NCBI RefSeq assembly: GCF_014192715.1
Contig: NZ_JACHYH010000003.1
Span: 434,001 to 498,000, forward strand
Reading direction: 5' to 3'
Source: Luteibacter sp. Sphag1AF
GTDB taxonomy: Bacteria > Pseudomonadota > Gammaproteobacteria > Xanthomonadales > Rhodanobacteraceae
Length of the DNA stretch: 64,000 nt
Part shown: in pieces, positions 23,714-33,238 of the stretch
Layout of the letters: the number at the start of each line of letters is the position of its first letter
Numbering within the stretch: the stretch's first letter is position 1
Notes under the pieces: model-generated
What the model saw: the letters and a program-made list of their open reading frames with translations, nothing else
What the model was told of the DNA's origin: nothing
Databases searched by the model: none
Program-made: the position numbers and the translations under genes

Positions 23714-25588
23714 ATGGCCAAGTTGATACCGGCACGGGGGACGTGCCTTCACGGGATGACTTCCGGAGAAAAGCGGGTTTCAGAGCGTCTGGAGCAGAAG
23801 CTCGATGACGACTATTTGCTTTGGTACGACGTACCCATTGGGCTCAAATACAGCAAACCCGACTTCGTGGTGTTTCATCCGCGACGGGGCCTGCTTGTTC
23901 TTGAAGTAAAGGACTGGAAGCTCGAATCAATTCAGAGCTTCGACAAAGAGAGTTTTGCGCTACTGACCTCACAAGGACTGGTGCGAAAACGAAATCCCGT
24001 GGCTCAAGCGCGGCTTTACTCGCTAGAGATCGGAGTCGTACTGGAGCGCGATCCGCTACTGCGACATCCTCCTGAGTCAAAATATGCTGGCAAGTTGGTA
24101 TCGCCTTGGGCGTACGGCGTTGTTCTGACCAACATTAGCCGCAAGCAATTCGATGCGGCGGGCCTGGACCAAGTCATTCCTTCCCACTTGGCGATTTGCC
24201 AGGACGAAATGGTTCCATCGGTCGAGTCTGAAGCGCTTCAATCTCGTCTTTGGAACATGTTTCCGTGGCACTTTTCCGTCGCCATGAGCCTGCCGCAGAT
24301 CGACCGAGTTCGCTGGCATCTTTTCCCTGAGATTAGGGTCGTTCCTGGCGAGGGCCAGTTCGGGCTGTTCGACCATCAGGAATCGAGTAAGACGTCGCTT
24401 GCCCTTCCAGACATCGTAAAAGTCATGGATATGCAGCAGGAGCAGCTTGCCCGATCCATTGGCGATGGCCATCGAGTGATTCATGGCGTGGCCGGCTCTG
24501 GCAAAACCATGATCCTCGGCTATCGATGTATGCACTTGGCGCGGCAGCCCATCAAGCCAATTCTGGTCCTTTGCTACAACAAGACTCTTGCAGCTAGGTT
24601 GCAGCAACTTATTGGCGAACGCGGCATCAGCGACAAGGTCCAGGTTTACAACTTCCACGCCTGGTGCATGGCACAAATCCGCTTTTACGGCTTGGTGCGC
24701 CCTGCCGGCAAGGACTTTTTCAACAAGCTCATCGAAGCGGTCATTGATGGCGTTGATAAAGGCTTGATTCCTCGTGAGCAATACGGCGCCATCCTCATTG
24801 ATGAAGGGCACGACTTCGAGCCGGACTGGTACAAGCTAATCGCGCAAATGGTCGATCCGGCCACCAATTCGCTTCTCGTCCTTTATGACGATGCTCAGAA
24901 CATTTACGGAAAAGCCACGCGCCGAAAGTTCACCTGGAAGAGTGTAGGTATCGACGCCGTTGGCCACACCACGATCCTAAAGCTCAACTACCGCAACACT
25001 GTGGAGATCTTGGCGGTGGCGCGCGGATTCGCGGAGGCTTTATTGGATCACCGCGAGGCGGCGGACGATGAAGTGCCTCTCGTCTGCCCCGAGTCAGCGG
25101 GCCGGCGCGGCGAGATTCCCGAACTCGTTCGGGTGGGTAGCCGAGACGAGGAAGTGCGCTTCGTGATCGGCCGAATTCGCGATGAAGTAGCTCATGGCCG
25201 CTCGCTTTCCGATATCGCCGTGATTCACCGCAAAGATCAAGATGGGCAGTGGTTCTTTGCCGAACTCGTCCGGGCCGGTATCGCCTGCCGACTGGCAAAG
25301 GGAGATGGAAAGGCTGATCTATTCACCGGCGAGCCGTCGGTAAAAATTGTCAGCATGCACAGTAGTAAGGGCCTAGAGTTTCCTGTCGTATTGATTCCAC
25401 GCGTCGGGCAGATGCCCAGCGGGAAGGACGAAGAGGAAAAGGATGCCCGATTGCTATATGTCGCTATGACCCGAGCGACGGAGCGCTTGGTGCTCCTGAG
25501 CGATCAACCATCACAAATTTCCGACCGCGTATCGGAGTCGATAAGCCGCGTAAAGGTCGCAAGCGACGCGAGTCTCAGTATCGCTTGA
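23714..25588 (+). CDS. NERD domain-containing UvrD/Rep-family DNA helicase
   Basis: A 624-residue protein. The N-terminal NERD nuclease-like domain (about 15-140) has Asp50 and Glu64-x-Lys66 in KPDFVVF and LEVKDW, the PD-(D/E)XK core. The helicase follows: Walker A GVAGSGKT near 258, Walker B ILIDEGHD near 360, then SMHSSKGLEFPVVLIPR and LLYVAMTRATERLVL. All superfamily 1A motifs look intact, so DNA unwinding coupled to cleavage is plausible. The ATG at 23714 has AAGGGGGG upstream; the frame runs 71 codons further up without support. Base composition is visibly lower in GC than the neighbours, suggesting transfer. It pairs divergently with an HNH nuclease. Confidence 0.9.
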   Translation: MAKLIPARGTCLHGMTSGEKRVSERLEQKLDDDYLLWYDVPIGLKYSKPDFVVFHPRRGLLVLEVKDWKLESIQSFDKESFALLTSQGLVRKRNPVAQARLYSLEIGVVLERDPLLRHPPESKYAGKLVSPWAYGVVLTNISRKQFDAAGLDQVIPSHLAICQDEMVPSVESEALQSRLWNMFPWHFSVAMSLPQIDRVRWHLFPEIRVVPGEGQFGLFDHQESSKTSLALPDIVKVMDMQQEQLARSIGDGHRVIHGVAGSGKTMILGYRCMHLARQPIKPILVLCYNKTLAARLQQLIGERGISDKVQVYNFHAWCMAQIRFYGLVRPAGKDFFNKLIEAVIDGVDKGLIPREQYGAILIDEGHDFEPDWYKLIAQMVDPATNSLLVLYDDAQNIYGKATRRKFTWKSVGIDAVGHTTILKLNYRNTVEILAVARGFAEALLDHREAADDEVPLVCPESAGRRGEIPELVRVGSRDEEVRFVIGRIRDEVAHGRSLSDIAVIHRKDQDGQWFFAELVRAGIACRLAKGDGKADLFTGEPSVKIVSMHSSKGLEFPVVLIPRVGQMPSGKDEEEKDARLLYVAMTRATERLVLLSDQPSQISDRVSESISRVKVASDASLSIA

Positions 25589-25606
25589 ACGAATGGGAAG
25601 CTCATG

Positions 25607-25634
25607 AAGGGGCGTCGGATTCGCCGCCCCTTTT
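25607..25634 (+). terminator. Terminator of the NERD helicase gene
   Basis: 8-bp stem (25607-25614 with 25625-25632), extendable with one mismatch, then TTTTGTT. It lies 19 bp after the stop. Confidence 0.65.
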
Positions 25635-25640
25635 GTTACC

Positions 25641-26393
25641 TCACCCGCACTTCGAATATCCGCAATTCAAGCAAGTCTGACACCCATCCAGGAGCACAAG
25701 AGCCTGGGTATTGCACTTGCTGCACAGCGTGGCGCCGGGCGGGAAGCTGGCTTCGGTGTCTGAACTGGTGAAGCTGCTCAGGTCGGCGGTGGGGGCTGCG
25801 GCGATGGGAGCGGGCTTCTTTGCTGCGGCCTCGTAGGCCGCGCGTTTCTCCGCGATGAGGGCGCGGGTGGCGTCGCTCATGTCCGGGTCGTGGATGAGGC
25901 CGATGGACTTCATGTGGGTTTCGATCGTGGCGCCGATTTCGGCGACGATGCTGGGCATGTAGATGCCGCCCGCCTTGAAGTAGCCGCCACGCGGGTCGAA
26001 TACGGCCTTGAGCTCTTCAACGATGAAGGTCACGTCGCCACCCTTGCGGAAGACGGCGGACAGAATTCGGGTGAGCGCCACGATCCACTGGAAGTGGTCC
26101 ATGTTCTTCGAGTTGATGAATATCTCGAAGGGGCGGCGCTGTTCGTGGGGGGTGCCGGCGTTGAGAACGATGTCGTTGACGGTCACGTACAGGGCGTGCT
26201 CGAAGAGCGGCGACTTGATCTTGTACGTACTGCCAACGAGGGTCTCGGGACGCTCGAGGCTTTCGTGCATGTGGATGACTTCGGCCATGGGCGCGGCGTC
26301 ACTCACGGGGGCCGGGGCTGTTGCCTGGGCGGTTTTGTCTTCGGGCTTCACGACCTGGTAGCCCGTGATCTTCTTCTCGATCTTGATCGCCAT
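25641..26393 (-). CDS. nrdJb: NrdJb: second component of split class II ribonucleotide reductase
   Basis: A 250-residue protein matching the C-terminal component of adenosylcobalamin-dependent ribonucleotide reductase that is split in Pseudomonas and relatives. The middle segment ([30 protein letters not shown]) is the TSCPD-like domain. The C-terminus holds the Cys-rich tail CSKCNT...[13 protein letters not shown], which in class II enzymes passes electrons to the active site or binds zinc. Start ATG 26393 is preferred to the frame's upstream start. It is transcribed after nrdJa and the histone-like gene. Confidence 0.85.
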   Translation of the reverse strand: MAIKIEKKITGYQVVKPEDKTAQATAPAPVSDAAPMAEVIHMHESLERPETLVGSTYKIKSPLFEHALYVTVNDIVLNAGTPHEQRRPFEIFINSKNMDHFQWIVALTRILSAVFRKGGDVTFIVEELKAVFDPRGGYFKAGGIYMPSIVAEIGATIETHMKSIGLIHDPDMSDATRALIAEKRAAYEAAAKKPAPIAAAPTADLSSFTSSDTEASFPPGATLCSKCNTQALVLLDGCQTCLNCGYSKCG

Positions 26394-26438
26394 GGCGTTG
26401 TGCTCTGTGTAGATCCTGGACAAAGGCAGCCCGGAGGG

Positions 26439-26466
26439 GTGCGGCCCGGCAGGTGCCGGGCCGCAC
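26439..26466 (-). terminator. Hairpin between the histone-like gene and nrdJb
   Basis: A perfect 12-bp GC stem (26439-26450 with 26455-26466) with a four-base loop sits 10 bp after the histone-like stop. It has no T run, so partial termination or RNA processing would set the nrdJb level. Confidence 0.5.
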
Positions 26467-26475
26467 GAGTACTAC

Positions 26476-27492
26476 TTACTTGCGACGGACGCCACGTGCG
26501 GCGGACTTGCGTGCCGCGGTACGACCCGTCTTCTTGCTGGCAGTGGACCTCTTGACCGCCGGAGCGGCTTTCTTTGCAACGGGCTTGCGCGCCGTCTTGG
26601 TGCTGGCGACCTTACGGGTCGTCTTCTTGGCCGTGCTGCCGCGAACGCCAGCCTTGCGGCCGAGCTTGTTCACAGCCTTCGTGACTGCCTTGCGGGCGGT
26701 CGAAGCCTTCTTCGCAACGCGGCCGGCCGTCTTCTTGACTGCCTTGCGTGCGGTGGTGGCGGCCTTGCGGACGCCCTTGGTCACGGCAGCCTTACGGCCT
26801 GCAACCTTGCGGGCCACCTTCTTGACGGCCTTCTGGAGCGCGCCCTTGCGGGTCGTGACCTTCTTCGCAGCCGACTTCCTGACGGCGGCCTTCTTGACGG
26901 CAGTCTTCTTGACGGCCTTCTTTGCTGCGACCTTCCGGGTGGCTGCCTTCTTGCCAGCAACCTTCTTCGCGGCAACCTTCTTCACTGCTGCCTTCTTGAC
27001 GGCCGTCTTCTTGGCGGGCGCCTTCTTGGCCGCAGCCTTCTTGACCGCAGCCTTCTTCACGGTGGTCTTCTTCACAGCCTTCTTGGCGGTCGCCTTCTTA
27101 GCTGCGGCCTTCTTGGCCGATGCTTTCTTGGCCGGTGCCTTCACGGCGGCCTTCTCAGCAACAGCCTTCTTGGCCGAGGCCTTCTTCGGCGCCTTTTTAG
27201 CCACCTTCTTCGGTGCAGCTGCCTCGACGACTGCCGGAGCGGCCTTGCGGGAAACCTTGCGAGCCTTCTTTACCGGTGCTGCTGCGACGACCGGCTCTTC
27301 GACGACCGGTGCTTCTGCAACCGGCTCAACGACCTTCGGTTTACGCGGCTTGCGCTTCACGACCTTCTTCACCACGGGGGCTTCGGAAGGGACGGGAGCT
27401 TCTTCTACTGCGTCAATTACCGGCGTGACGTCGGTAGCGTTGGTGTCGAGATCGAGCGTGTCGCCTTCGACAACCTGGTTTTCATCAGACAT
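26476..27492 (-). CDS. Lysine/alanine-rich histone H1-like DNA-binding protein
   Basis: A 338-residue protein with an acidic, Val/Pro-rich N-terminal part (about 1-70) and a very basic tail made of degenerate KKAAxKK units with Pro, Thr and Arg. This matches bacterial histone H1-like proteins such as AlgP/AlgR3 of Pseudomonas, which bind DNA non-specifically and compact or bend it. The tail has no folded domain that I can see. AGAGGGATAAAA precedes the ATG. It starts 20 bp after the nrdJa stop, so the three genes are probably co-transcribed. Confidence 0.85.
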   Translation of the reverse strand: MSDENQVVEGDTLDLDTNATDVTPVIDAVEEAPVPSEAPVVKKVVKRKPRKPKVVEPVAEAPVVEEPVVAAAPVKKARKVSRKAAPAVVEAAAPKKVAKKAPKKASAKKAVAEKAAVKAPAKKASAKKAAAKKATAKKAVKKTTVKKAAVKKAAAKKAPAKKTAVKKAAVKKVAAKKVAGKKAATRKVAAKKAVKKTAVKKAAVRKSAAKKVTTRKGALQKAVKKVARKVAGRKAAVTKGVRKAATTARKAVKKTAGRVAKKASTARKAVTKAVNKLGRKAGVRGSTAKKTTRKVASTKTARKPVAKKAAPAVKRSTASKKTGRTAARKSAARGVRRK

Positions 27493-27512
27493 TTTTATCC
27501 CTCTCCGCGGGG

Positions 27513-29687
27513 TCAGAACTTGCCGTAATAGCCTTCCTTCAGGGCATCAAAAAGGTTGGCGGCGGTATGCATTTCACCGTCGTACTCCACCTTCTCGTTA
27601 CCTTTCAGTTCGACAACGCTACCGTCTTCCAACTCGAAGCGGTAGAGGGTGTTTTCCAAATCGGTTTCTTTTACCAGTACACCCTGGAACGCGGCGGGGT
27701 TGAAACGGAATGTCGTGCACCCCTTCAAACCCTGTTTATACGCGTAAAAATAGATGTCTTTGAAGTCTTCGTAGGGATAGTCGGTGGGCACGTTCGCCGT
27801 TTTTGAAATGGATGAATCAATCCACTTCTGGGAGGCCGCCTGGATGTCCACATGCTCTTTTGGACTGATGTCGTCGGCCGAAACGAAGTATTCGGGCAGT
27901 CTGGCCTTAGGATCTTCGGAGTACGGCATCGCCTGTGCATTGATCAGGGCGCGGTATGCCAGAAGCTCATAGCTGTACACCTCGACCTTCTCTTTTGACT
28001 TCTTTCCTTCGCGAATGACGTTGCGCGAATAGTGGTGCGCGAAGCTCGGCTCGATGCCGTTGGATGCATTGTTCGCCAGGCTGAGCGAAATGGTGCCGGT
28101 GGGCGCGATGGAGGTGTGGTGGGTGAATCGCGCGCCGGTTTCCGCCAGGGACTGGACCAACTGTGGCGCCACTTCCGCCACCCGCTGCATGTAGCGGGAA
28201 TACCGTGCGTGCAGCACGCTGCCCTTGATGGAGTCGCCCACCTTGTAGCCGTCGCGCACCATCTCCGGGCGCTTGCGCAGCATGTCGCCCGTCACTTCAT
28301 AGGAGGCGGCCAGCACGGGAGCCGGGCCTTTTTCCTTCGCAAGATCCAGTGCCACTTCCCATCCGGCCACCGCCATGTCGCGGGACACAGCTTCGGTGAA
28401 GGTCACGGCATCGGCGGTGCCGTAGCGCATCTTCAGCATGGTCAGCGTGGAGCCCAGACCCAGGAATCCCATGCCATGGCGACGCTTGCCGATGATTTCC
28501 TGGCGTTGCTGTTCAAGCGGCAGGCCATTGATTTCCACCACGTTGTCGAGCATGCGGGTGAAGATTTTCACCACCTCGCGATACTCCTCCCAGTCGAACC
28601 GCGCCTTGGGGCCGAATGGGTCACGCACGAAAGTGGTGAGGTTCACCGAACCCAGCAGGCAGGAGCCATAAGGCGGCAGGGGCTGCTCGCCGCACGGGTT
28701 GGTGGCGCGGATATGCTCGCACCACCAGTTGTTGTTCATCTCGTTGACCCGGTCAATGAGGATGAAGCCCGGCTCGGCATAGTCATACGTGGACACCATG
28801 ATCATGTCCCACAGATGCCGCGCGCGGATGTGGCCGTAGATCTTGCAGGCCACCAGGCCATCTTCGCGGACCACATAGTTCTGCGTGGTGGGCCACTCGC
28901 GCCAGATGACCTTCGTAGCATCGTTCAGGTCAAGCTCGTCCTGCTCTTTCACATGAATGGGAAAAACGGTGGGCCAGTCGCCATCGCTCTCCACGGCATC
29001 CATGAAGCCATCGGTGATCAGCAGCGACAGGTTGAACTGGCGCAGGCGCCCGTCCTCGCGCTTGGCGCGGATGAATTCCTTGGCATCGGGGTGACTGATG
29101 TCGAACGTGCCCATCTGCGCGCCGCGCCGGCCACCTGCCGACGAGACGGTGAAGCACATCTTGTCGTAGATATCCATGAAGGACAGCGGGCCGGATGTGT
29201 AGGCACCCGCTCCCGAGACGTAGGCGCCACGCGGCCGTAACGTGGAAAATTCGTAGCCGATGCCGCAACCGGCTTTCAGGGTGAGGCCGGCCTCGTGCAC
29301 CTTCTCAAGAATGTCATCCATCGAATCGTGGATGGTGCCCGAGACGGTGCAGTTGATCGTGGAGGTAGCCGGCTTGTGCGCCAGCGCCCCCGCATTGGAT
29401 GTGATGCGACCGGCAGGAATGGCACCGCGACGCAGCGCCCACAGGAATCGCGCAAACCAGTGCGCACGCAATTCTTCCGTAGCCTCCACATCAGCCAGCG
29501 CGCGGGCCACGCGCGAGTAGGTCTCGTCCACACTGCCGTCGACGGGTTCACCCGATTTGGCTTTCAGGCGGTACTTCTTGTCCCAGATGTCGTACGAGGC
29601 GGGCTGAAGCGGGATGACCGCGGCTTCAAGCCCTGCGGCTTGCGCACGTGCAGTGCTCATCGGTGTGTCGTCCTCGGTCTCGGCCAT
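27513..29687 (-). CDS. nrdJa: NrdJa: adenosylcobalamin-dependent ribonucleoside-diphosphate reductase, catalytic component
   Basis: The catalytic chain of a class II ribonucleotide reductase, making dNDPs with coenzyme B12 and no oxygen. Recognisable are [40 protein letters not shown], the active-site segment [25 protein letters not shown] ([14 protein letters not shown]) and [20 protein letters not shown]. The TSCPD and Cys tail are missing and are supplied by NrdJb. The start is uncertain: ATG 29687 is used, ATG 29660 (GAGG upstream) and TTG 29720 are alternatives. Two probable NrdR boxes lie 140-185 bp upstream, so repression by NrdR is expected. Confidence 0.92.
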   Translation of the reverse strand: MAETEDDTPMSTARAQAAGLEAAVIPLQPASYDIWDKKYRLKAKSGEPVDGSVDETYSRVARALADVEATEELRAHWFARFLWALRRGAIPAGRITSNAGALAHKPATSTINCTVSGTIHDSMDDILEKVHEAGLTLKAGCGIGYEFSTLRPRGAYVSGAGAYTSGPLSFMDIYDKMCFTVSSAGGRRGAQMGTFDISHPDAKEFIRAKREDGRLRQFNLSLLITDGFMDAVESDGDWPTVFPIHVKEQDELDLNDATKVIWREWPTTQNYVVREDGLVACKIYGHIRARHLWDMIMVSTYDYAEPGFILIDRVNEMNNNWWCEHIRATNPCGEQPLPPYGSCLLGSVNLTTFVRDPFGPKARFDWEEYREVVKIFTRMLDNVVEINGLPLEQQRQEIIGKRRHGMGFLGLGSTLTMLKMRYGTADAVTFTEAVSRDMAVAGWEVALDLAKEKGPAPVLAASYEVTGDMLRKRPEMVRDGYKVGDSIKGSVLHARYSRYMQRVAEVAPQLVQSLAETGARFTHHTSIAPTGTISLSLANNASNGIEPSFAHHYSRNVIREGKKSKEKVEVYSYELLAYRALINAQAMPYSEDPKARLPEYFVSADDISPKEHVDIQAASQKWIDSSISKTANVPTDYPYEDFKDIYFYAYKQGLKGCTTFRFNPAAFQGVLVKETDLENTLYRFELEDGSVVELKGNEKVEYDGEMHTAANLFDALKEGYYGKF

Positions 29688-29824
29688 GTGTGGTTGGGCC
29701 GTTGTTGTCGTTCGCGGCAAAGCACTCAGATGCGTCCCCCCGGATGCACCTGAAAACCCTCATTTTCCGACATCGCACCGCCACCATTCCGCAGCGCACG
29801 CCGGCAAATCCCGACTCCACTTCA

Positions 29825-29840
29825 GCACCACCACTTGTGA
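29825..29840 (-). promoter_or_regulatory. Probable NrdR box 1
   Basis: GCACCACCACTTGTGA matches the arms of the 16-bp NrdR box (CAC-A ... TTGTG; one arm has a mismatch). It is spaced exactly 31 bp from box 2, as in known NrdR box pairs. Confidence 0.65.
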
Positions 29841-29855
29841 TATGCGAACACAAGA

Positions 29856-29871
29856 ACACAAGATGTTGTGG
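29856..29871 (-). promoter_or_regulatory. Probable NrdR box 2
   Basis: ACACAAGATGTTGTGG is a near-perfect palindrome with arms CACAA/TTGTG around GATG. This is the form of NrdR boxes known in gammaproteobacteria. Confidence 0.75.
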
Positions 29872-30096
29872 TTGCCGTAGGTGGGAACCATACTGCTGCG
29901 CCTGGACGAAGTAAAGCTCGGCGTTGGCCTTTTTACGGCAACGGAAACCGCGCGTATTTGTTGTGGTCGAAAGGGAAGTTTTTGATGCCGGTCGACGCGG
30001 CCGCGAGGGGACCACACGAACACGGTCGCCCGTCCGTCGTAGCATCCTGATCCACACTGAAATCCACGCATCTTGATCACGTTAAGGAGACCGAAC

Positions 30097-31461
30097 ATGT
30101 CCGCTTTTCGACGTAATGCCAGCCGGATGCTTGCTACGTTGCTGCTGTGCTGCGCACCGCTTGCCGCCAGTGCGGCACTGCCCCCGGCGGTAAACGGCGA
30201 GGCGCTACCCTCGCTTGCACCGATGCTCACGAAGGTCACCCCCGCCGTCGTCAACATTTCCACCAAGACGCGCGTGCGTGCCCGCGATCCGTATTTCGAC
30301 GACCCACTGTTCCGTCAGCTCTTTGGCAATCAGGGCGTGCCGCGTGATCGCGTGGAGCAGAGCCTCGGCTCAGGCGTGGTGGTGGATGCCACGAAGGGCT
30401 ATGTGCTGACCAACCATCACGTGGTGGGCGGCGCGGACGACATCACGGTCACTTTGCAGGACGGGCGCGACTTCAAGGCGAAGCTGGTGGGCAGTGACGC
30501 GGACACCGATGTGGCCGTGCTGCAAATCAACGCCGACAACCTGCAGGCGCTGCCCATGGCCGATTCCTCTCAGCTGCGCGTGGGCGATTTCGTGGTCGCT
30601 GTCGGCGATCCGTTCGGACTTGGCCAGACGGTGACCTCAGGCATCGTGTCGGCACTGGGCCGGTCGGGACTGGGCAAGGGCTATCAGAGCTTCATCCAGA
30701 CGGATGCCTCCATCAATCCGGGCAACTCCGGCGGCGCGCTGGTCAATCTGCGCGGCGAGCTGGTGGGGATCAACTCCATGATCTTCTCGCCGTCGGGCGG
30801 CAACGTGGGCATCGGCTTTGCCATCCCCGTGGATCTGGCCAGCCAGGTCATGAAGCAGTTGCTGGCCTACGGAAAGGTGCGTCGGGGAACACTGGGCGTG
30901 GAAGTGCAGGATGTGACAGATCGCGTCGCGCAGGCGCTGCGCCTCAAGGACGCCTCAGGTGCGGTCGTCACGCGCATCAACGAGGGCTCGCCCGCACAGA
31001 GCGCCGGGTTGCAGATCGGCGACGTGCTCACGGCCGTCGATGGAAAACCGGTACGCAGCGCTCAGGACGTACGCAATGCGGAAAGCCTGCTTCCGTTGGG
31101 CGCGTCGGTGCGCCTCACCGTCCAGCGAGAGGGAACCACCCGGAATATCCAGGCCACGATCGAGGCGACCAAAGTCGCCACCATGGAGGGTGGGCGCATC
31201 GACCCGAGGCTGACGGGCGTCACCCTTTCAGACGTCAATGCCAACCAGAAGGAGCAAGGCCTGTACGGCGTGGTGCTGAGCGGGGTATCGCGTGGCACCC
31301 GTGCGGCATCGGCCGGATTGCAGGACGGCGATATCGTCATTGGCGTGGGTCAACGCCGCATCATCAACGTGAAGGCCTTGCAGGCCGTCGCAGGACAACT
31401 GCCCCGGCAATTGCTGCTCACGGTGGTGCGGGGCAACGAGGTGTATTACGCCGTCATGTGA
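30097..31461 (+). CDS. DegP/DegQ-type periplasmic serine protease (HtrA family)
   Basis: A 454-residue envelope protease and chaperone. The signal peptide ends near AASA/AL. The trypsin-like domain has the triad His108 (TNHHVV), Asp138 (DTDVAVL) and Ser211 (INPGNSGGAL), followed by two PDZ domains, as in DegP and DegQ. AAGGAG seven bases before ATG 30097 supports that start. DegQ-like length and the short LA loop fit DegQ better than DegP. It stands alone; I saw no RpoE-type promoter in front. Confidence 0.93.
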   Translation: MSAFRRNASRMLATLLLCCAPLAASAALPPAVNGEALPSLAPMLTKVTPAVVNISTKTRVRARDPYFDDPLFRQLFGNQGVPRDRVEQSLGSGVVVDATKGYVLTNHHVVGGADDITVTLQDGRDFKAKLVGSDADTDVAVLQINADNLQALPMADSSQLRVGDFVVAVGDPFGLGQTVTSGIVSALGRSGLGKGYQSFIQTDASINPGNSGGALVNLRGELVGINSMIFSPSGGNVGIGFAIPVDLASQVMKQLLAYGKVRRGTLGVEVQDVTDRVAQALRLKDASGAVVTRINEGSPAQSAGLQIGDVLTAVDGKPVRSAQDVRNAESLLPLGASVRLTVQREGTTRNIQATIEATKVATMEGGRIDPRLTGVTLSDVNANQKEQGLYGVVLSGVSRGTRAASAGLQDGDIVIGVGQRRIINVKALQAVAGQLPRQLLLTVVRGNEVYYAVM

Positions 31462-31559
31462 ACGACAGCAGCCATCGGCGTGTCGCAGTAGGCAAATTCC
31501 TGCATTGTGCAGGTCTTCACCTACTACGATGGATCATCCGCTTTAGTCCGAAAATCAGC

Positions 31560-31600
31560 AGCCGAACGGGGTTTTTCGTCCTCAGGCCCCGTTCGGCTTT
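31560..31600 (+). terminator. Terminator after the HtrA-family protease
   Basis: 12-bp perfect stem (31560-31571 with 31587-31598) with a 15-base loop and a short T run, about 100 bp after the stop. Confidence 0.55.
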
Positions 31601-31706
31601 GTCACGGCAGGATGCTGAATGACGCCGCAGGTGCAGGCGAGGGCCTACATGGCCATAATTGCCGCCTATTACTTCACCGCTTTGCCCTTTGAGGTTCTTG
31701 CCGTCC

Positions 31707-33230
31707 ATGTCCCTACGTCTCGCGCGACTGATTTCCGCCACGCTTATTAGCGTCTGTGCGTCCGCCACTGTTCTTGCCGCCGAGCCTCCGCTGGTCTGGC
31801 GTGGTGATATCACCACAGCCCGCGGCGTGGTCACCGACGTCGCCAAGGCATGGGAGAAGTCCGGCAAAGGCAAGATCGAACTGCAGCCCTTCAACACAGC
31901 GTCGGGTATCGACGCCGTGGCCAAGGGCTCGGCCGACCTCGCAGGCAGTGCCCGCCCGAGCTTCGGCGCCTCCGAACAGTCGCTGACCTTCACGCCCGTG
32001 GCGTGGGATGCGCTGGTCATGATCACCTACCCGTCCAACCCGGTCAGCAACATCACGCTGAAGGAACTGCACGAGATCTACTTCGGGCACATCACCAACT
32101 GGAAGGACGTGGGCGGCAACGACGAGCCCATCAACCTTTACGCGGTGGCGAGCCCGGCGGATGGTGTGGAATTCAGCATGCGCAAGCTGCTGTTCGGACG
32201 CGGCAACCAGCCGGTGGCCGCTCCGCGCCTGTACGTCAACGTGGCCAAGCTTGAAGAGGGTGTGACCCTCGACAAGCGCGGCCTCGGCGCCACCACGCTT
32301 GCGGGCGTTGCCGGCAACAAGAAAGTGAAGATCATCTCCATTGATGGCGTCGCGCCGTCGGCGGCCACCGTGGCAAGCGGCGCGTATCCGCTGTACACCG
32401 AGCTTTACCTGGTCACCAACGATGCTGGCCCGAAGGCTGCCGAGACCAAGGAATTCATCCAGTTCGTCACCAGCAGCCAGGGTAGCTCGCTGCTTCGCGC
32501 ACACAGCCTGGTGCCGTACGCCGATGGCGCGTCGCTGGCATCGGGTGATGCGGCGCGGCGCGCCCGTATCGCCTCTGTCGTAGGCACCCGCGCCAATGTG
32601 GGCGCAGCGATGACCACGCCGACGGTGGCTGCCGCTGCCGCCGCGGAAACCACCGAGGCCAAGGCCGCGGCTGCGAAGGAGACCGTGGTTGCCAAGACCG
32701 GCAAGTCGGCGAAAGGCGAGAAAGCGGCGAAAGAAGCCGTTGCCAACGCCGAACCGTCGAAGTTCGCTGGCGTTGTTGCCAGCGTGACCACCACGGGCCA
32801 CGTGGCGTTCAACGGCGTACACGCCGATGCGATCACGATTTCGGACAACGCAAAGCGCGGTGGCCGCTTCGCCAAGGTGATGGCCGACGCCGTCACCGTG
32901 CGCGGCAAGGCTGTGGCCAAGCCGATGCCGGCTGCCGAAATCCCCGAGAAGACGCCCGCTCCGCTGCCCATCAAGCCAGTCGCAGAAGCCGCCCCGGCCA
33001 AGGCGAAGGCTGAGCCCGCCAAGGTCGAGCCGAAGAAGGCCGTAGCCAAGGAAGTCCCGGCGAAGAAAGCTGCCGCCCCGACGCGCACCTACAAGGTGTC
33101 CTCCGGTGACACGCTTTATTCCATTGCAAAGAAGAATGCCGTGGACGTGAATCAGCTGCGCGCCATGAATGGCCTGAAGGACAACAATGTTCATCCGGGT
33201 CAGGTGCTGAAAGTCGGCTCGGCCCGCTGA
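31707..33230 (+). CDS. Phosphate-binding-like periplasmic protein fused to a C-terminal LysM domain
   Basis: A 507-residue exported protein. After a signal peptide (about 1-25), residues ~27-280 form a PstS/PBP-like-2 domain: ASGIDAVAKGSADLAGSARP, the ITLKELHEIYFGHITNWKDVGG signature region, and YPLYTELYLV. A long Ala/Lys/Pro-rich linker follows (about 285-455), then a LysM domain (YKVSSGDTLYSIAKKNAVD ... VHPGQVLKVG) that binds peptidoglycan. It is thus a wall-tethered solute-binding protein. No pst transporter genes are adjacent. ATG 31707 starts the signal peptide; the frame's earlier starts do not. Confidence 0.85.
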   Translation: MSLRLARLISATLISVCASATVLAAEPPLVWRGDITTARGVVTDVAKAWEKSGKGKIELQPFNTASGIDAVAKGSADLAGSARPSFGASEQSLTFTPVAWDALVMITYPSNPVSNITLKELHEIYFGHITNWKDVGGNDEPINLYAVASPADGVEFSMRKLLFGRGNQPVAAPRLYVNVAKLEEGVTLDKRGLGATTLAGVAGNKKVKIISIDGVAPSAATVASGAYPLYTELYLVTNDAGPKAAETKEFIQFVTSSQGSSLLRAHSLVPYADGASLASGDAARRARIASVVGTRANVGAAMTTPTVAAAAAAETTEAKAAAAKETVVAKTGKSAKGEKAAKEAVANAEPSKFAGVVASVTTTGHVAFNGVHADAITISDNAKRGGRFAKVMADAVTVRGKAVAKPMPAAEIPEKTPAPLPIKPVAEAAPAKAKAEPAKVEPKKAVAKEVPAKKAAAPTRTYKVSSGDTLYSIAKKNAVDVNQLRAMNGLKDNNVHPGQVLKVGSAR

Positions 33231-33238
33231 GACCTTCG

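Larger units (their letters stand above)
29688..30096. other. Intergenic region between divergent nrdJa and htrA-type genes
   Basis: About 400 bp, holding the two NrdR boxes. I looked for a cobalamin riboswitch in the nrdJa leader and did not recognise a B12 box. No gene or repeat is otherwise visible. Confidence 0.5.

Noticed and set aside
25641-29687. nrdJa/nrdJb as one frameshifted gene
   Set aside because: They are separated by a full histone-like gene with its own ribosome site, and split NrdJ is known in pseudomonads.
29688-29824. Cobalamin riboswitch in front of nrdJa
   Set aside because: Expected for some B12-dependent enzymes, but no B12 box or matching fold was recognised.
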